DNA from: Centrapalus pauciflorus
Taxonomy: Eukaryota > Streptophyta > Magnoliopsida > Asterales > Asteraceae
Reading direction: 5' to 3'
Length of the DNA stretch: 64,000 bases
Assembly: GCA_020465985.1 (NCBI GenBank)
Contig: JAANYP010009665.1
Span: 697,001-761,000, forward strand
In this document: piece after piece, positions 1 to 11,359 of the stretch
How positions within the stretch are numbered: position 1 is the first letter of the stretch
Layout of the letters: each line of letters starts with the position of its first letter
Translations under genes and position numbers: made by a program
Notes under the pieces: model-generated
The model's database searches: none
What the model saw: the letters and a program-made list of their open reading frames with translations, nothing else
Told to the model about the DNA's origin: nothing

Positions 1-3000
1 GCACCTTTGCCAAAGTCACAAAAATTGGTGACCTTCGCCTAACTGATAAAGTTACTTTGTATAACATCTTAATCGATCCTGAATATAATGTCAACCTGTT
101 GTCTGTTTATCAATTAGTAAAAGATAGTGGTCTCTCTGTTAGCTTTGACAAACACCATTGCTATATTCAGGACTTGAAAACCCATGTGACACTGGCAACT
201 GGTAAACAAACTGATGGACTCTATAATTTCTACATAGATCACCAAGGTACTCACCAACCTGCCTTCTGTCTTCCTATGAACAATGAATCAGCCATGGTGT
301 GGCATGATCGTCTTGGTCATCCTTCTGACCAAGTCCTTCATGCACTAAAGGACATGTTGAAACTTGACAAAATTGTTTCTAATCAACCATGTGACACTTG
401 CCATATGGCCAAACAAGTAAGAGAACCTTTTCCATTAAGTACACATAATACCTCCGCTCTTGGTGATCTCATACATCTTGATGTTTGGGGGCCCTACAGG
501 GTTCCTAGTAAGGAAGGTTATAAATTCTTTCTAACCATAGTTGATGACTTCACCAGGGCTATTTGGACATTTCTTTTAAAGTCTAAAGATCAGGTTCTTG
601 ACAACATTATAGAGTTTTACCACCTACTACACAATCAATTTAAAAAATCTGTTAAAATTTTCCGAAGTGACAATGGGACAGAATTTGTAAATGTCAAAAT
701 GACTACCTTTGTAAAGCACCATGGCATAATTCATCAAACATCCTGCTCCCATACACCCCAACAAAATGGGGTAGCTGAACGTAAACATAGACACCTTCTT
801 AATGTTGCTAGAAGTCTTCTGTTTCAAGGGAACATCCCTTTATACTTGTGGTCTGAGTGTATTTTAACTGCTACTTACCTCATTAACAGGACTCCCACCT
901 CTGTTCTTCATGGAAAAAGCCCCTATGAGATGATTTTTAAAACCAAACCAACTCTGTCCCATCTTCGAACCTTTGGCTGCCTCTGTTTTGCCAAAATACT
1001 GAATGTTTTTGATAAGTTTTCTCCCCGTTCTGAAAAATGTATTTTAGTTGGTTTTTCTACCGAAAAAAAGGCATACAAGCTATATAGTCTTGGCAGCCGA
1101 CAATTTCTTTTTTCCAGGGATGTTAAATTCTATGAACATGTCTTTCCTTACAAACCCGTTACTGTTTCTCCATCCCTTCCTCAAAATCAGTCTTATCACA
1201 ACTTTTTTGATCAACAATCTGAAAATTTTGATTCACCTAGGGACACATCTGGTTTGGTTCATGTTCCCAATGATGATATCAATATTTCGTTAAATAGAGA
1301 CGGTATGGACTATCGTGATCAAAGTCGAAATGAATGGGCGGATTTCTTTGAAGACTATCATGCAACACCCCCCTCGGGTGAAGGCAATCAGTCTCAGAAC
1401 TCTGCCATTCCTAACACTACGTTACCAAGGTCTGATGCAACTCTAAATGCTAATGAGGGAACTTCTGAGGGAACACTTAATGATCCTACCATGTCCCCTT
1501 CTGTTGCTCCCACTCCCTTACTGCGTCGGTCCACCAGACCTACTCATATGCCTCTAAAATATAATGACTTTGTGGTTCCAAGTAATGTCAAATTTGGTCT
1601 AGAAAGAGTTGTTAACTATTCAAAGTTGTCCAGTTCTGATTTTTGTTTTATTTCGAACTTAAATAAAGCAACTGAACCAGTTACATATTGGGAAGCTATC
1701 CAACATCCACAGTGGATAGAGGCCATGAACCTGGAAATGGAAGCCTTAAATAGAAATCATACCTGGGAGCTGGTTGACCTACCCCCCAATAGAAAAGCTA
1801 TAGGGTGTAAATGGATATATAAAATTAAGTACAAATCGTCTGGTGAAATTGATAGATATAAAGCCCGTTTAGTTGCCAAAGGGTATAATCAGCGTGAAGG
1901 CTTAGATTTTGATGAAACATTCTCCCCCGTTGTTAAAATGGTCACGGTCCGTTGCCTCTTAAGTCTATCTGTAGTTCATAAATGGCCTGTCCATCAATTG
2001 GACGTTAATAATGCCTTCCTTTATGGTGACCTCCTCGAAGATGTATATATGAAGCCCCCATTGGGGTACTTCAATAAATCTGAAACAAAAGTATGTAAAC
2101 TCATCAAATCCCTCTATGGGTTAAAACAGGCTCCTAGACAATGGAATGAAAAGTTTATTTCTGCATTACTTGAAACTGGTTTCTCTCAAAGTAAAAGTGA
2201 TTATTCCCTGTTTATTAAAAACACTGATTCTGTGTTTCTTGCTCTTCTTGTTTATGTTGATGACATTGTTGTGACTGGAAATAATCCTCAAGAAATTATC
2301 AAATTCAAAACTTTTTTAAGCACTAAATTCCAAGTGAAGGATCTAGGCATTCTTAAGTATTTTCTTGGTATTGAAATCCTGGACCTTCCCTTGGGTATCT
2401 GTATGTCTCAACGTAAATATTGTCTTGATCTTCTCTCTGAGTTTGGTATGTTAGCTTCTAAACCTGCTCAAACTCCTATGGATCAGAGTGCTTTCATGAG
2501 CTCAAAAGGCTATGAAAGTCCCTCAGATCTGCTTCTTACAAACATTACTGAGTATCAAAAGTTAGTTGGTAAACTCATTTACCTTACTCTAACAAGACCT
2601 GACATTACCTATACTGTTCATGTCTTAAGTCAGTTTATGCATCAACCTAGACAGTCTCATCTACGTTGTGCCCTACGGTTATTGAAATATCTTAAAAATG
2701 AACCAGGTAGAGGTACTCAATTTGTTCCCTCCTCTGCCTCTAAACACACATTATCTGTGTTTGTTGATGCTGACTGGGCTAAGGCAGTTATGTTAAGAAA
2801 ATCTGTCACTGGTTTTTGTGTCTTTCTGGATGGTTATCTTATTTCTTGGCGTAGCAAAAAACAACCTACTGTTTCCCGTTCCTCAGCAGAGGCTGAATAT
2901 AGAGCCTTAGCTTCTGTTACTGCTGAAGTTCTATGGATTCTGAAGGTTCTAAGTGACCTGTGCATTTCTGTTGAGCTCCCTGTTCCTGTTTATTTGGATA

Positions 3001-3227
3001 GTCGTGCTGCAATTCTTATTGCAGCCAACCCTGTTTTTCATGACAGAACTAAACATTTTGAGTTGGATTTATATTTTGTAAGGGAAAAGATTTCTGCAGG
3101 GGTGATCAAAACAGTCAAAGTTGAATCCGAAAACAATGTTGCTGATGTCTTTACAAAAGGTCTCTCTACCTTGCTCCATAGTCGGCTCTGTAACAAGTTG
3201 CACCTAGCAAATTGCTTCCACCATTAA
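1..3227 (+). CDS. Ty1/copia retrotransposon polyprotein, 5' truncated by window edge
   Basis: The reading frame is open from base 3 to a stop at 3225-3227 with no interruption, so the gag and protease part lies upstream of the window. In order I see the GAG-pre-integrase zinc motif (HDRLGHPS near nt 300, CDTC near nt 390), the integrase core with D, D and E at about nt 480, 669 and 777 (35 residues between the last two, as expected for DD35E), a copia-type reverse transcriptase with YVDD at about 2252-2263, and RNase H with SSAEAEYRALA near 2880-2910. The element copies its RNA into DNA and integrates it. A purine tract and LTR follow directly. No frameshift or stop is visible, so the visible part could be functional. 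Assignment to copia is secure from the order integrase before reverse transcriptase; the lineage within copia is not determined. Confidence 0.95.
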   Translation, partial: TFAKVTKIGDLRLTDKVTLYNILIDPEYNVNLLSVYQLVKDSGLSVSFDKHHCYIQDLKTHVTLATGKQTDGLYNFYIDHQGTHQPAFCLPMNNESAMVWHDRLGHPSDQVLHALKDMLKLDKIVSNQPCDTCHMAKQVREPFPLSTHNTSALGDLIHLDVWGPYRVPSKEGYKFFLTIVDDFTRAIWTFLLKSKDQVLDNIIEFYHLLHNQFKKSVKIFRSDNGTEFVNVKMTTFVKHHGIIHQTSCSHTPQQNGVAERKHRHLLNVARSLLFQGNIPLYLWSECILTATYLINRTPTSVLHGKSPYEMIFKTKPTLSHLRTFGCLCFAKILNVFDKFSPRSEKCILVGFSTEKKAYKLYSLGSRQFLFSRDVKFYEHVFPYKPVTVSPSLPQNQSYHNFFDQQSENFDSPRDTSGLVHVPNDDINISLNRDGMDYRDQSRNEWADFFEDYHATPPSGEGNQSQNSAIPNTTLPRSDATLNANEGTSEGTLNDPTMSPSVAPTPLLRRSTRPTHMPLKYNDFVVPSNVKFGLERVVNYSKLSSSDFCFISNLNKATEPVTYWEAIQHPQWIEAMNLEMEALNRNHTWELVDLPPNRKAIGCKWIYKIKYKSSGEIDRYKARLVAKGYNQREGLDFDETFSPVVKMVTVRCLLSLSVVHKWPVHQLDVNNAFLYGDLLEDVYMKPPLGYFNKSETKVCKLIKSLYGLKQAPRQWNEKFISALLETGFSQSKSDYSLFIKNTDSVFLALLVYVDDIVVTGNNPQEIIKFKTFLSTKFQVKDLGILKYFLGIEILDLPLGICMSQRKYCLDLLSEFGMLASKPAQTPMDQSAFMSSKGYESPSDLLLTNITEYQKLVGKLIYLTLTRPDITYTVHVLSQFMHQPRQSHLRCALRLLKYLKNEPGRGTQFVPSSASKHTLSVFVDADWAKAVMLRKSVTGFCVFLDGYLISWRSKKQPTVSRSSAEAEYRALASVTAEVLWILKVLSDLCISVELPVPVYLDSRAAILIAANPVFHDRTKHFELDLYFVREKISAGVIKTVKVESENNVADVFTKGLSTLLHSRLCNKLHLANCFHH

Positions 3228-3230
3228 CTT

Positions 3231-3239
3231 GTGGGGGGG
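3231..3239 (+). other. Polypurine tract of copia element
   Basis: GTGGGGGGG lies immediately before the TG that opens the LTR, 4 bases after the polyprotein stop. Such a tract primes plus-strand DNA synthesis in LTR retrotransposons. Confidence 0.75.
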
Positions 3240-3702
3240 TGTTAAAACCCATTTGTATGGTCAAGTTAATGTTGGGTATATATAAACTGTTTGGGTTGTT
3301 ATATTTCCTGTTGGGCTTATTATAATTCTGTTGGACTTGTTATATTCTGTTGGGTTGTTATAAGTTGTTGGGCCTCATTCGTTATGTTGCTCCAGTGGGC
3401 TCCGATCAGGGTTTGCCTATATAATCCCTCTCAGGCGAAGGGTTTCATCATCAACATTTTTCGTTCATTCAGTGGTCATCAGAGAGTTTTGTTGGTCTGT
3501 TCGTGTTCATCTTCTTCGTTCACAAACCTGATAATATTCGTCGTTGATTTCTTCATGAGAGTGAGCTTCATCTGTTGATGAAGTCTCAGAGTGTGATTGT
3601 AGTGAGGTTTATCTTGTAAGTAATAGGGTGGCCTAGTGCCGGTTGTTTTAGGGTTTGTGATTCAATGAAAGTTTGTTTGAGAAGTTCTTGATTGTTTCTT
3701 CA
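3240..3702 (+). repeat. 3' LTR of the copia element
   Basis: It begins TGTTAAAACCC right after the polypurine tract and is proposed to end at CA in TTGTTTCTTCA, giving about 463 bp. The 5' LTR is outside the window, so the right edge and the target duplication cannot be confirmed. Two TATA-like motifs lie inside, near 3277 and 3418. Confidence 0.65.
3418..3425 (+). promoter_or_regulatory. Putative TATA box in copia LTR
   Basis: TATATAAT is followed by a CT-rich leader, which is the usual look of a plant LTR promoter. A second candidate, TATATATAAA, lies near 3277. Which one is used cannot be told from sequence. Confidence 0.4.
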
Positions 3703-5461
3703 GTTTTTAAAATAAAAATGATTGAGAAAGAATAACTGATATTGCACTAAGATGTCCAAAATGATAAATTTAGGAGGAGTGCGTACAACCCTCGTCCTGA
3801 TATTTGAATGAGATATGATATTTATTAGAAGTAATAAGTAACGATAATATCAAAAATATATATCCTCGTGAATGTCACCCTTTACAAGACGTGGTACGTG
3901 GTGTGTGGGTATAATTGTTGATTAAATTATTAAAAAAGGGTGACGAGAGTGATGAGTTAATGAATAATATAAAATATAACCAAATATAAAATAAAATAAA
4001 ATCTTATGATATCATTATCGAACATCACATGTGACATTAAATCAAAGTTACTTGAGATCACATTTACCTTCACATACAATATTTCATGTGTTGTCTAACG
4101 TTACTTTCGGATTCTTTTTAACATTAAATTATATTATTCATTTATTTGATCTTAAAACTCAAAAACTTAATACGAAGGGGTACGTGGTGTCGTCTTCTTT
4201 CGAAAATTTTAGCAACGTCTAAAACCAAGCTTTCGATTTCATCAGGATTTCTCTTGATTTCTTCGATCTGGATTTGGATTTCGATGTTCTTAATGATTCA
4301 ACGTTTTTGTGAATGTCTTCTTCCATGGTGTTCGATTTCGTCCATCGATTTCAATTTACATTGAAATCAACGTTTCGATGAATGTGTTTCTATTGATTTT
4401 GATTAATTTTGAATCGAGTTTCTTCCATATTATACCTCCAATTTTTTATATACAAGATTGTGTCACGTAATTCGTTATGTGTTGAATTAAAAATTCAATG
4501 AATATCTTCAACTTTGTTGTAAATTGATGCACCTTAGTGAAATATCAATTAATAAACAAAATATTAACAAAAAAGCTTAACGTTAAGCAAAATTTTCTAA
4601 AAATAAACCTTAAACAAGAATGTAAGATGTTGTTAAAGCTAGCAAGAGCTTCCGATAAGACTAATAGCTTGATTTTAAGTTCATCAATTTGTTGTAAAGA
4701 TCAGTAGGAGCTGATATTAAGGCCAGTTCCAATGGATGTTAACTTCAACAATTGAATATATAACTAAGACTTAAAATTATTTTAAACAAATTACATTATT
4801 ATATGGTTTTAGATATTGAATCATGCGTTGAATTGATCATCTACTTATTTCAAAAATGGGACTGGTTCAACCAGTTAGACTTGTCCTAAAATTTATATGA
4901 TGTCATAATTAATTTAAGTTAACAAAAAAGAGTAATTTTCTAAAAAAATTCTATAAGAAATTATCATCGATATGACAATTTCTAAGACTTAGAAAATAGA
5001 TAAGATTAAAAGTTAAAAGAGAAAAGTTCAGAAAAAAAATGCATAAATCAAACCAAATTTTTTTAAAAATAAAGAATTTATGAAATCTGGTTTTTGTCCA
5101 ATCCCGACTCAGTGGTTTGCCGATTTTAGCAAACCAGACGGTTTTGACCAAGCGATGTGCACCAAACGAACCAATTTCGTATTCAATCCTGGTTTAACCG
5201 GTTGGTCCCTAAGTTTATAAAACAATGCATTATTATTACAAAGATTCATTAAGCCCTTTTAGTTCGGGCTATATTAAATAATTTTAATTATTATTAATAA
5301 GAACATGTATATTTCTAGTGTACATGTGTTAAAAAACCAAACTTGTATGGTGATCTAGAAAAATCTTGTTCAACTACACATATATACATATTTAATGCAT
5401 GGTGTATGCATTATACATGTTCATATTTATATATGTATATATTAAAGGTTGAATATGCATA
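3703..5461. other. AT-rich intergenic stretch, no gene seen
   Basis: Only short random open frames occur. The stretch at 4190-4430 is richer in TCGATTTC-like motifs, as in decayed Mutator-type transposons, but no protein or terminal repeats can be shown. Around 5100-5210 there is a CCGGTTTAACCGG-like piece of the kind found in hAT MITEs, without clear ends. Confidence 0.5.
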
Positions 5462-6245
5462 GTTTTTTTTAATAGCAAAGAGGAAACGAGTCAGTAGCTA
5501 CGGCATTGTCATCACCCCAAAGGACTCGAAATCTCAAATATTATAATATTATTAATAAAGAACAAACTAGCAAGATGCTAGCAAACAGAATCGGAAGCGT
5601 TACTTACAACAAAGAAAGAAGAAATAAAACTCATAGAGGCCATAACAAAAATTTACAATCCGCCCTATATTTTAACCAAGAAAATAAATTGGCTTGAAAT
5701 TCATCTCTAATCATCGAAGTAGACATTCTCACACCGTTGAAAATCAAACCATTCCTAGCCTTCCAAATAAACCATAATATTCCTCTTATGGCGGTTTCAA
5801 AAAATTTTCTTTTTCGCATGGAATTACCTTGATCCAAAATCAAATCAAAAAACCATCTAGATTTTGATGCTCGATACCTGTAATACTAAAGCAAGAGAGA
5901 AACCAACTCCAAATCTCCTTACTGTATGAACACAAATAAAATAAATGTTCCTTCGATTCAACTTCCAACGAACAAAACGGGCAAGACATTACCGGCAGAA
6001 TTATTCCCCCTGGAAACCAAATTTACTCGAGTTGGAAGTCGTCTTAACAACAATTTCCAGACGAAGCAATTAATCCTAAACGGCAACCAACTGTTCCAAA
6101 AGCACTTGTTATTATCTCCTTCCCAATTCCAATCATCTTTCCCAGAAACAAGCTTTACCTCCCCAAGAAATATTTCTAAGGCTGAAACTAAATTGCCAAA
6201 TCCTTCTTCAGTTGTATTAAAGTTCCAGTCCCACAAAAAACTCAC
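5462..6245 (-). pseudogene. LINE (non-LTR retrotransposon) 3' fragment
   Basis: Reading the minus strand, 6245-5958 encodes the zinc-binding region that follows plant LINE reverse transcriptases: a W-W-rich segment, then WLPFRINCFVWKLLLRRLPT and NLVSRG. A one-base frameshift in the C5 run at 6006-6010 moves the zinc ligands into another frame, where SCPFC, EHLFYLC and EIW can be read (C-x2-C, H-x4-C). Further on, 5843-5631 gives the typical tail with IWKARNGLIFNG. The insert ends at an A-tract (T8 on the plus strand at 5463-5470) preceded by TTTGCTATT. The reverse transcriptase and endonuclease are absent, so this is a 5'-truncated, frameshifted, dead copy. Confidence 0.8.
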
Positions 6246-7258
6246 CTCTGAACAGTTTACATAATGAACATAGTTGTTGGTGATTTTAGTCTACTTAATG
6301 ACATTGGTAGTTACTAGAACAAATTAGAAGCTGTGGAATGCACGTTCGTATAAGCATTGTCGTGGTTTAAACTCGGGATTTATGGGGATTGTTTGGTGAC
6401 AATTAGTTAAGCATATTGTGTTTATCTTCAAGCACACTATATATGCATATTCCACTGCAAAAGTGACTTATGTACTGCTTAATTTTCTAACAAATGTTAA
6501 TTTTGGCAGGTGACTACTATATTGGTGGTTATTTATCCTTACTTAAGTTTTTTTCGTGGGAAATTGCATAAGAAGTGAAGGAAACTTCTTGAAGTACTAA
6601 AAATATCTACAAACATCAAATCTATCAATGTTCTTGAGTTTGATATTTGGATTATCCCATAACAATATTCGTGATATCATACTGGTCAAATAGTTGTTAT
6701 CAGAAAGTGTTTGTTTCACGATCCAAGCAACAACTCCAAGATTTTATTCTACTCCCGGTTTCTTACAATAGTTTGTAGGTTCGAATCGCCAGGGGCCACA
6801 AATCGGAGAGGATCAAGATCACAACTATTGTGTTTTTTGCAAAAATGTTTGTGGTTTTGTGTTGTTTCCTTATTTAAATGTCATTTATGAATTCATAAGT
6901 ATTAGAGTTAATAGATGGACATTGTAGACATTTTAGGAGTTGATTCTGAAACAAAGATCCAAGTGATATATACATATTTATATGATATATATGTACATAC
7001 ATTACTATTATTTACATTTACGTTCCATTGGTTCTTTTATAAGTTGAATTATGACGATTAACCGTGTTACTTATTTATAACATGTTTGTTAAATTGTTTT
7101 ATTCGATCAATGTATGAAATGAGAAGCTTGATTGATTAGATAGAAGGCGATGCTATACCGAGTTTTATTAATCATGGTTTAGGAATTAACATTACAATTG
7201 GTGACTAGGAGATACAAGAGCTATATCAAGAAGCCAAATGTTATAGATTACCATCTTA
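6246..7258. other. AT-rich intergenic stretch, no gene seen
   Basis: No open frame of note. GGTTCGAATCGCC near 6779 resembles a tRNA B box, but there is no matching A box or tRNA fold. Confidence 0.5.
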
Positions 7259-7633
7259 GAGGGTTTTTGGTTTTCCGTCATGAACAAGATTATTAGCTTA
7301 TTACGTTACAATAAAGCAAATATCTGGTTTAAACTTTAAAGTGTTCGGATTGTATACGTTAATTGATTTTTTTGTTTAGAGTTAACTCTACCACACTTTT
7401 TCATAAGTTAGAAAATATAGTTTATTTGCTTAAAAGTGATTATTCGGTCATTTTACAAGTTAAAACGCAAATCCAAGCACTTTAAAAACTGATTATTAGA
7501 TAACTATGATAGCAAACAACAGAATCTAAACCAAACACTACATTTCCGGCAACATTTTTTGTTACAGCTATTATCTGATTATTAGTTCTCAAAACGCTAC
7601 AACACTTTTTCAAACGCAAATCCAAACACCCTC
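7259..7633 (-). mobile_element. PIF/Harbinger-type MITE, copy 1
   Basis: A 375-bp element with inverted ends GAGGGTTTTTGG and CCAAACACCCTC, flanked on both sides by TTA (7256-7258 and 7634-7636), the signature duplication of PIF/Harbinger transposition. It is the same family as the interrupted copy at 9324-18228 and the copy at 36349-36695, in the opposite orientation. No coding capacity. Confidence 0.85.
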
Positions 7634-7923
7634 TTAATGTGTTTTTCCCTCCCATTTAGCATTATTGTTCATATAGGTATTGTTCTTTAAGTAGCTTTCA
7701 TAAATAGATTTACCTTCAGTTGAATTAGTAAACTACAACTATAACAAGTTTACTAAATATATTTACGAAACTAAAAACTTCAGTTGCGATGAAAAGCTAA
7801 AACTCTAACATATATTTCCAACTATTTTTATCAGATATATCTTAAATTTAGAGAGTTTAACTTTACCATCTTTTATACACAATAAATTAAGTAAAATCAT
7901 TAGCCGCTAAAATTAAATCTTTA

Positions 7924-8166
7924 GGGTGCGTTTGGTACAGAGAATAAAAATGTCGAGAAATGAAATAGGAAAAAGAAATGGAATTGGTTTAGAGAATGAG
8001 AATTAGAATTGACAATTCTCTACATTTCTCTCCATTTAAGAGAGAATCAAATATAGGGAAATGGAATTGTTTGATTTCTCATGTTGCAATTCTCACTTCC
8101 AAACAAACAATGGAATTATTTCTATTTCCATTTCTCTCCTTCAAATTCCACGTACCAAACACACCT
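7924..8166. mobile_element. Short Tourist-like MITE
   Basis: About 243 bp with ends GGGTGCGTTTGGTAC and GTACCAAACACACCT and flanking TTA at 7921-7923 and 8167-8169. Inner parts are also roughly inverted (ATTTCTCTCC against GGAGAGAAAT-like pieces). It encodes no protein; it would have been moved by a PIF/Harbinger transposase from elsewhere. Confidence 0.75.
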
Positions 8167-8169
8167 TTA

Positions 8170-8708
8170 GAGTTTTCATTTAAACATTACAAGAAAGCTA
8201 ATTAAACATTATCAATGATGTTTGACATAATCAATACATAACATATGTTTTAAATTGAACACCTATAAATAGATGTGATACTTTTTCGACAATATTAACC
8301 ATATTTATTTATTAATTTTATTCTTTAAAAAAAATAAAATTATAATAAATGGAAAATGTGGGCAAGTAAATTGGTTTTAAATTACATATAAAATTACCAC
8401 ATGTTACCTTGTGAGTCATTAATTTACACAAAAGTTGATGGCTACGTTTTTGTACATTTCGTAGTTTGCCATAAATAATGGCAAAAAGTGTAACGGATAG
8501 AATTACTTTTATTTTTTATCAAGAAAATTAACTAATTAATAAGTTAATTGTGTAAGATCTTGTCTTTCATTTATGTCGTTATTATTATTCTTTTAAACGG
8601 ATTATGAAAGTATGTTGCCTTTTTAGATTTAAAAGTTATATTCGGTCAAAGATTGGATACAATAGTTACGAAATAAAAACATTTATTGAAACGTCGGGAC
8701 CACGTACT
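8170..8708. other. AT-rich stretch, nothing recognised
   Basis: No gene, terminal repeat or RNA gene is visible between the MITE and the CACTA-like end. Confidence 0.5.
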
Positions 8709-9045
8709 CACTACTAGTAAACAGCTTTATTTCCGACCAAAAAAACCGTCAGAAATTTGTCATAATGACTATTTTCCGACTTATTTCCGACCAAAACAAT
8801 AGGTCGCAAAATAATTACTGACTAACTTTTCCGACCAATTGTTAATTTTTCAGACGGACAGTTCGTTGGTAATTTTGTCACTAAAAGTCACCTTAGAACA
8901 TTCATAATAAAGAAATTTGACAGAATAGTGGCCAATTAGCCACGAGTTTCCAACAGATTTTACCGACTTATTTCCGACCGATATTTATGTTTTTGTCGGA
9001 AATATATCGGTAATTAGTGACCAATAATTACCGACCGCCAATAAA
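8709..9045. mobile_element. CACTA (En/Spm) terminal remnant
   Basis: It opens with CACTACTAGTAAACAGC and is filled with repeats of TTTCCGACC in both orientations (for example near 8732, 8782, 8838, 8963 and 9028), the subterminal repeat style of plant CACTA elements. No matching opposite terminus is seen, so this is one end or a decayed non-autonomous copy; the right edge is approximate. Confidence 0.6.
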
Positions 9046-9323
9046 TGCAAATTAAGAGTTTAAAACGTCACTGAGACTCTTTTTAATCAATTTTGTCAAT
9101 TGCATATTACGAACGGATTAATTTATTAAAATCTTCATAATTATACGATTACATGATTTTCATCTAATTAAATTCGTTTTATCGCTCAAAGTAAACTATT
9201 ATAGGTATTTATAAATTATAACCATTGACATAAGTAGTTATTTCGTTTTATAGATTGATTCTCATTTCACATTTCACAATCCATTGTTTATTTGACTATT
9301 CAACTTTTAATTTATCTCATTTA
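9046..9323. other. AT-rich spacer, nothing recognised
   Basis: No gene or repeat structure is seen up to the TTA that flanks the next MITE. Confidence 0.5.
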
Positions 9324-9506
9324 GAGGGTGTTAGGATTTGCGTTTGAAAAACTGCTGTAGCGTCTTGGAAACTAATAATCAAATAATAGTTGTAACAAAA
9401 GGTGCTATCGAAAATGTAGTGTTTGGTTTAGCTTCTGCTGTTTGTTATCATAGTTATCAAATAATCAGTTTTTAAAGTGTTTGGGTTTGTTTTTTAACTT
9501 GTAAAA

Positions 9507-11323
9507 TGTAACACCCTCAAACTAATCCACAATGCCACGTAATTACCACATCAGCAACGATAGAATATAATAATCTCTACACTATTCCCAAACATACATG
9601 CGGAAAACCCGATAATTTAAAACATTATTTTACATAAGAAACAGTCACGGAAGTCCCGGAATATTACACAACCTATCCGAAGTGTATGATAAACAATTCC
9701 CAAAATATAACTACCTCTATGAAAGGTAGCTAACTCCTCGAGCACAGATAACGTAACCTACTTTGGTGCAGCAGGCCTACTAGTAGTCCGGTCACCTGGA
9801 TTACACACAACAACACACACAGGTCAGCTAAAGCTGGTGAGAATGCAAGGGTTAGTGTACGATTATAAATCTCAACAAAAGTAAGCTCAATAATAAAACG
9901 TTCAGCGTTCTCTACTGAACAAGTATATGAGATCCCACATGATGCTCAACTCGCGTGGATAGGCCCACGTGCCACAATCCCTAGACCGCACAAAGCAGTC
10001 GTCAGGAACTCAAAAGGGAATTGGGAGCGACCCAACCCCTGCCCAGCCGTACGGTTTAATATCTCAACAGCTCAAGTGTCTCAAATCTCATATAATAAAA
10101 CACATTTCTCAATAAAGCACAGTAATACATGCATGATAATATCTCAATAAAAACTCGTAAGAAAACTCATGATATCTCGTAAAAAGCTCAGTAAAAGATC
10201 ATGCAAGTATAAATAATCGTACAAGTATCTCAAGAAAAACATGCAAACTCACCTGCTCAGCTAGATAAACTAAGTCTCGGTTCCCTGCCCGTCCTCAACC
10301 CTATCAACTCGAGACCCTGGAATCACAACACAATGACTCTATATCACAATCACAATCACAGCTCAAGTTCTCAATCACAACCCAACAGCTCTGGATACTC
10401 GATTTCTCGATAACTCAACAGCTCTATACACAATACTCATATAACTCACACAGACTCAGAAACTCAACTACCAACTCACACAACCCGAATACTCAAACGC
10501 GAGATCCCAACCAACTCACACAATCCCAGATACCCAAAAGACGCATTCTCAATATCACAATTTCGACCCAACACTCTATACACACTTCTCAACGATTCTC
10601 GAGACCCCAAGGACCCAAATATACGACTCACAGAACCCGAAAACCCGACCCGAACCCTCAGCCGCATCGCGGCCGAACTCAACCAATCGCGGCCGCACTG
10701 ACTCTATCGCGGTCTCGGCCGCGCTGACCTCAAACTCGGCCGAGCTCACATCGCGGTCCGAGCTCGGGCTCAAACCGCCTGCGATCATCTCAAGAACATC
10801 GCGGCCCGCGATCAAGGGATCGCGGTCGCGCTCACGGACGAACAGAACCAGTTATGCTCTGTTTCTCAACAGACCAGGGATTTCTCCCCAAAATCATTTT
10901 CTGCTCAATTTTAGTCGCAATTATCAGCTCAAATTTACTCAGTACTATACATAAACCCAATTGAATCCATCACTTACAATTAACAACATCTAATTCATGA
11001 TTTTAAGCTCAAAATTACCTCAATACTCAAATAAGAAGATGATGAAGGAATTGGTTGCTTGAATCACAATTGGAAGCCTTAATCTCTGCTGGAGGATGCT
11101 GGAAATCAGTTCACACACAACACACTTTTCAGCTCTGTCTTTTAAAATGAACCCAAGAACAAAGAAACAAACTATATATATACGTTTTGGGTTTAACTCG
11201 GTCCGACACCCAAAAATCCGATCCCGATACCCCAAAATACAAATTTATATCCCCGGGTCCCAAATTAAATAATTAATCCAATGAATTAATTCCACGTACC
11301 TATCTCAAAATCGGGATGTTACA
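9507..11323 (-). repeat. 3' LTR of the gypsy element
   Basis: It runs from TGTAACACCC to GGGATGTTACA. It differs from the partner LTR by an extra C at 10248 and by G at 10594 where the partner has A at 17304. It contains a CpG-rich block at about 10660-10845 with six copies of ATCGCGG. Confidence 0.95.
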
Positions 11324-11337
11324 AGTCCTCCCTCCTT
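11324..11337 (-). other. Polypurine tract of gypsy element
   Basis: On the minus strand AAGGAGGGAGGACT abuts the 3' LTR directly; it is the expected plus-strand primer. Confidence 0.8.
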
Positions 11338-11359
11338 ATAAAGATTCTGTCCTCAGAAT

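Noticed and set aside
4651..4900. MITE suggested by GGCCAGTTCCAATGG
   Set aside because: The partner near 4858 (GGGACTGGTTC) is in the same rather than inverted sense, so no terminal inverted repeat exists.
5926..6264. Plus-strand frame of 112 codons
   Set aside because: Antisense shadow of the LINE zinc-binding region, which is read on the minus strand.
6775..6800. tRNA gene or SINE suggested by GGTTCGAATCGCC
   Set aside because: A lone B-box-like motif without A box, cloverleaf, tail or target duplication.
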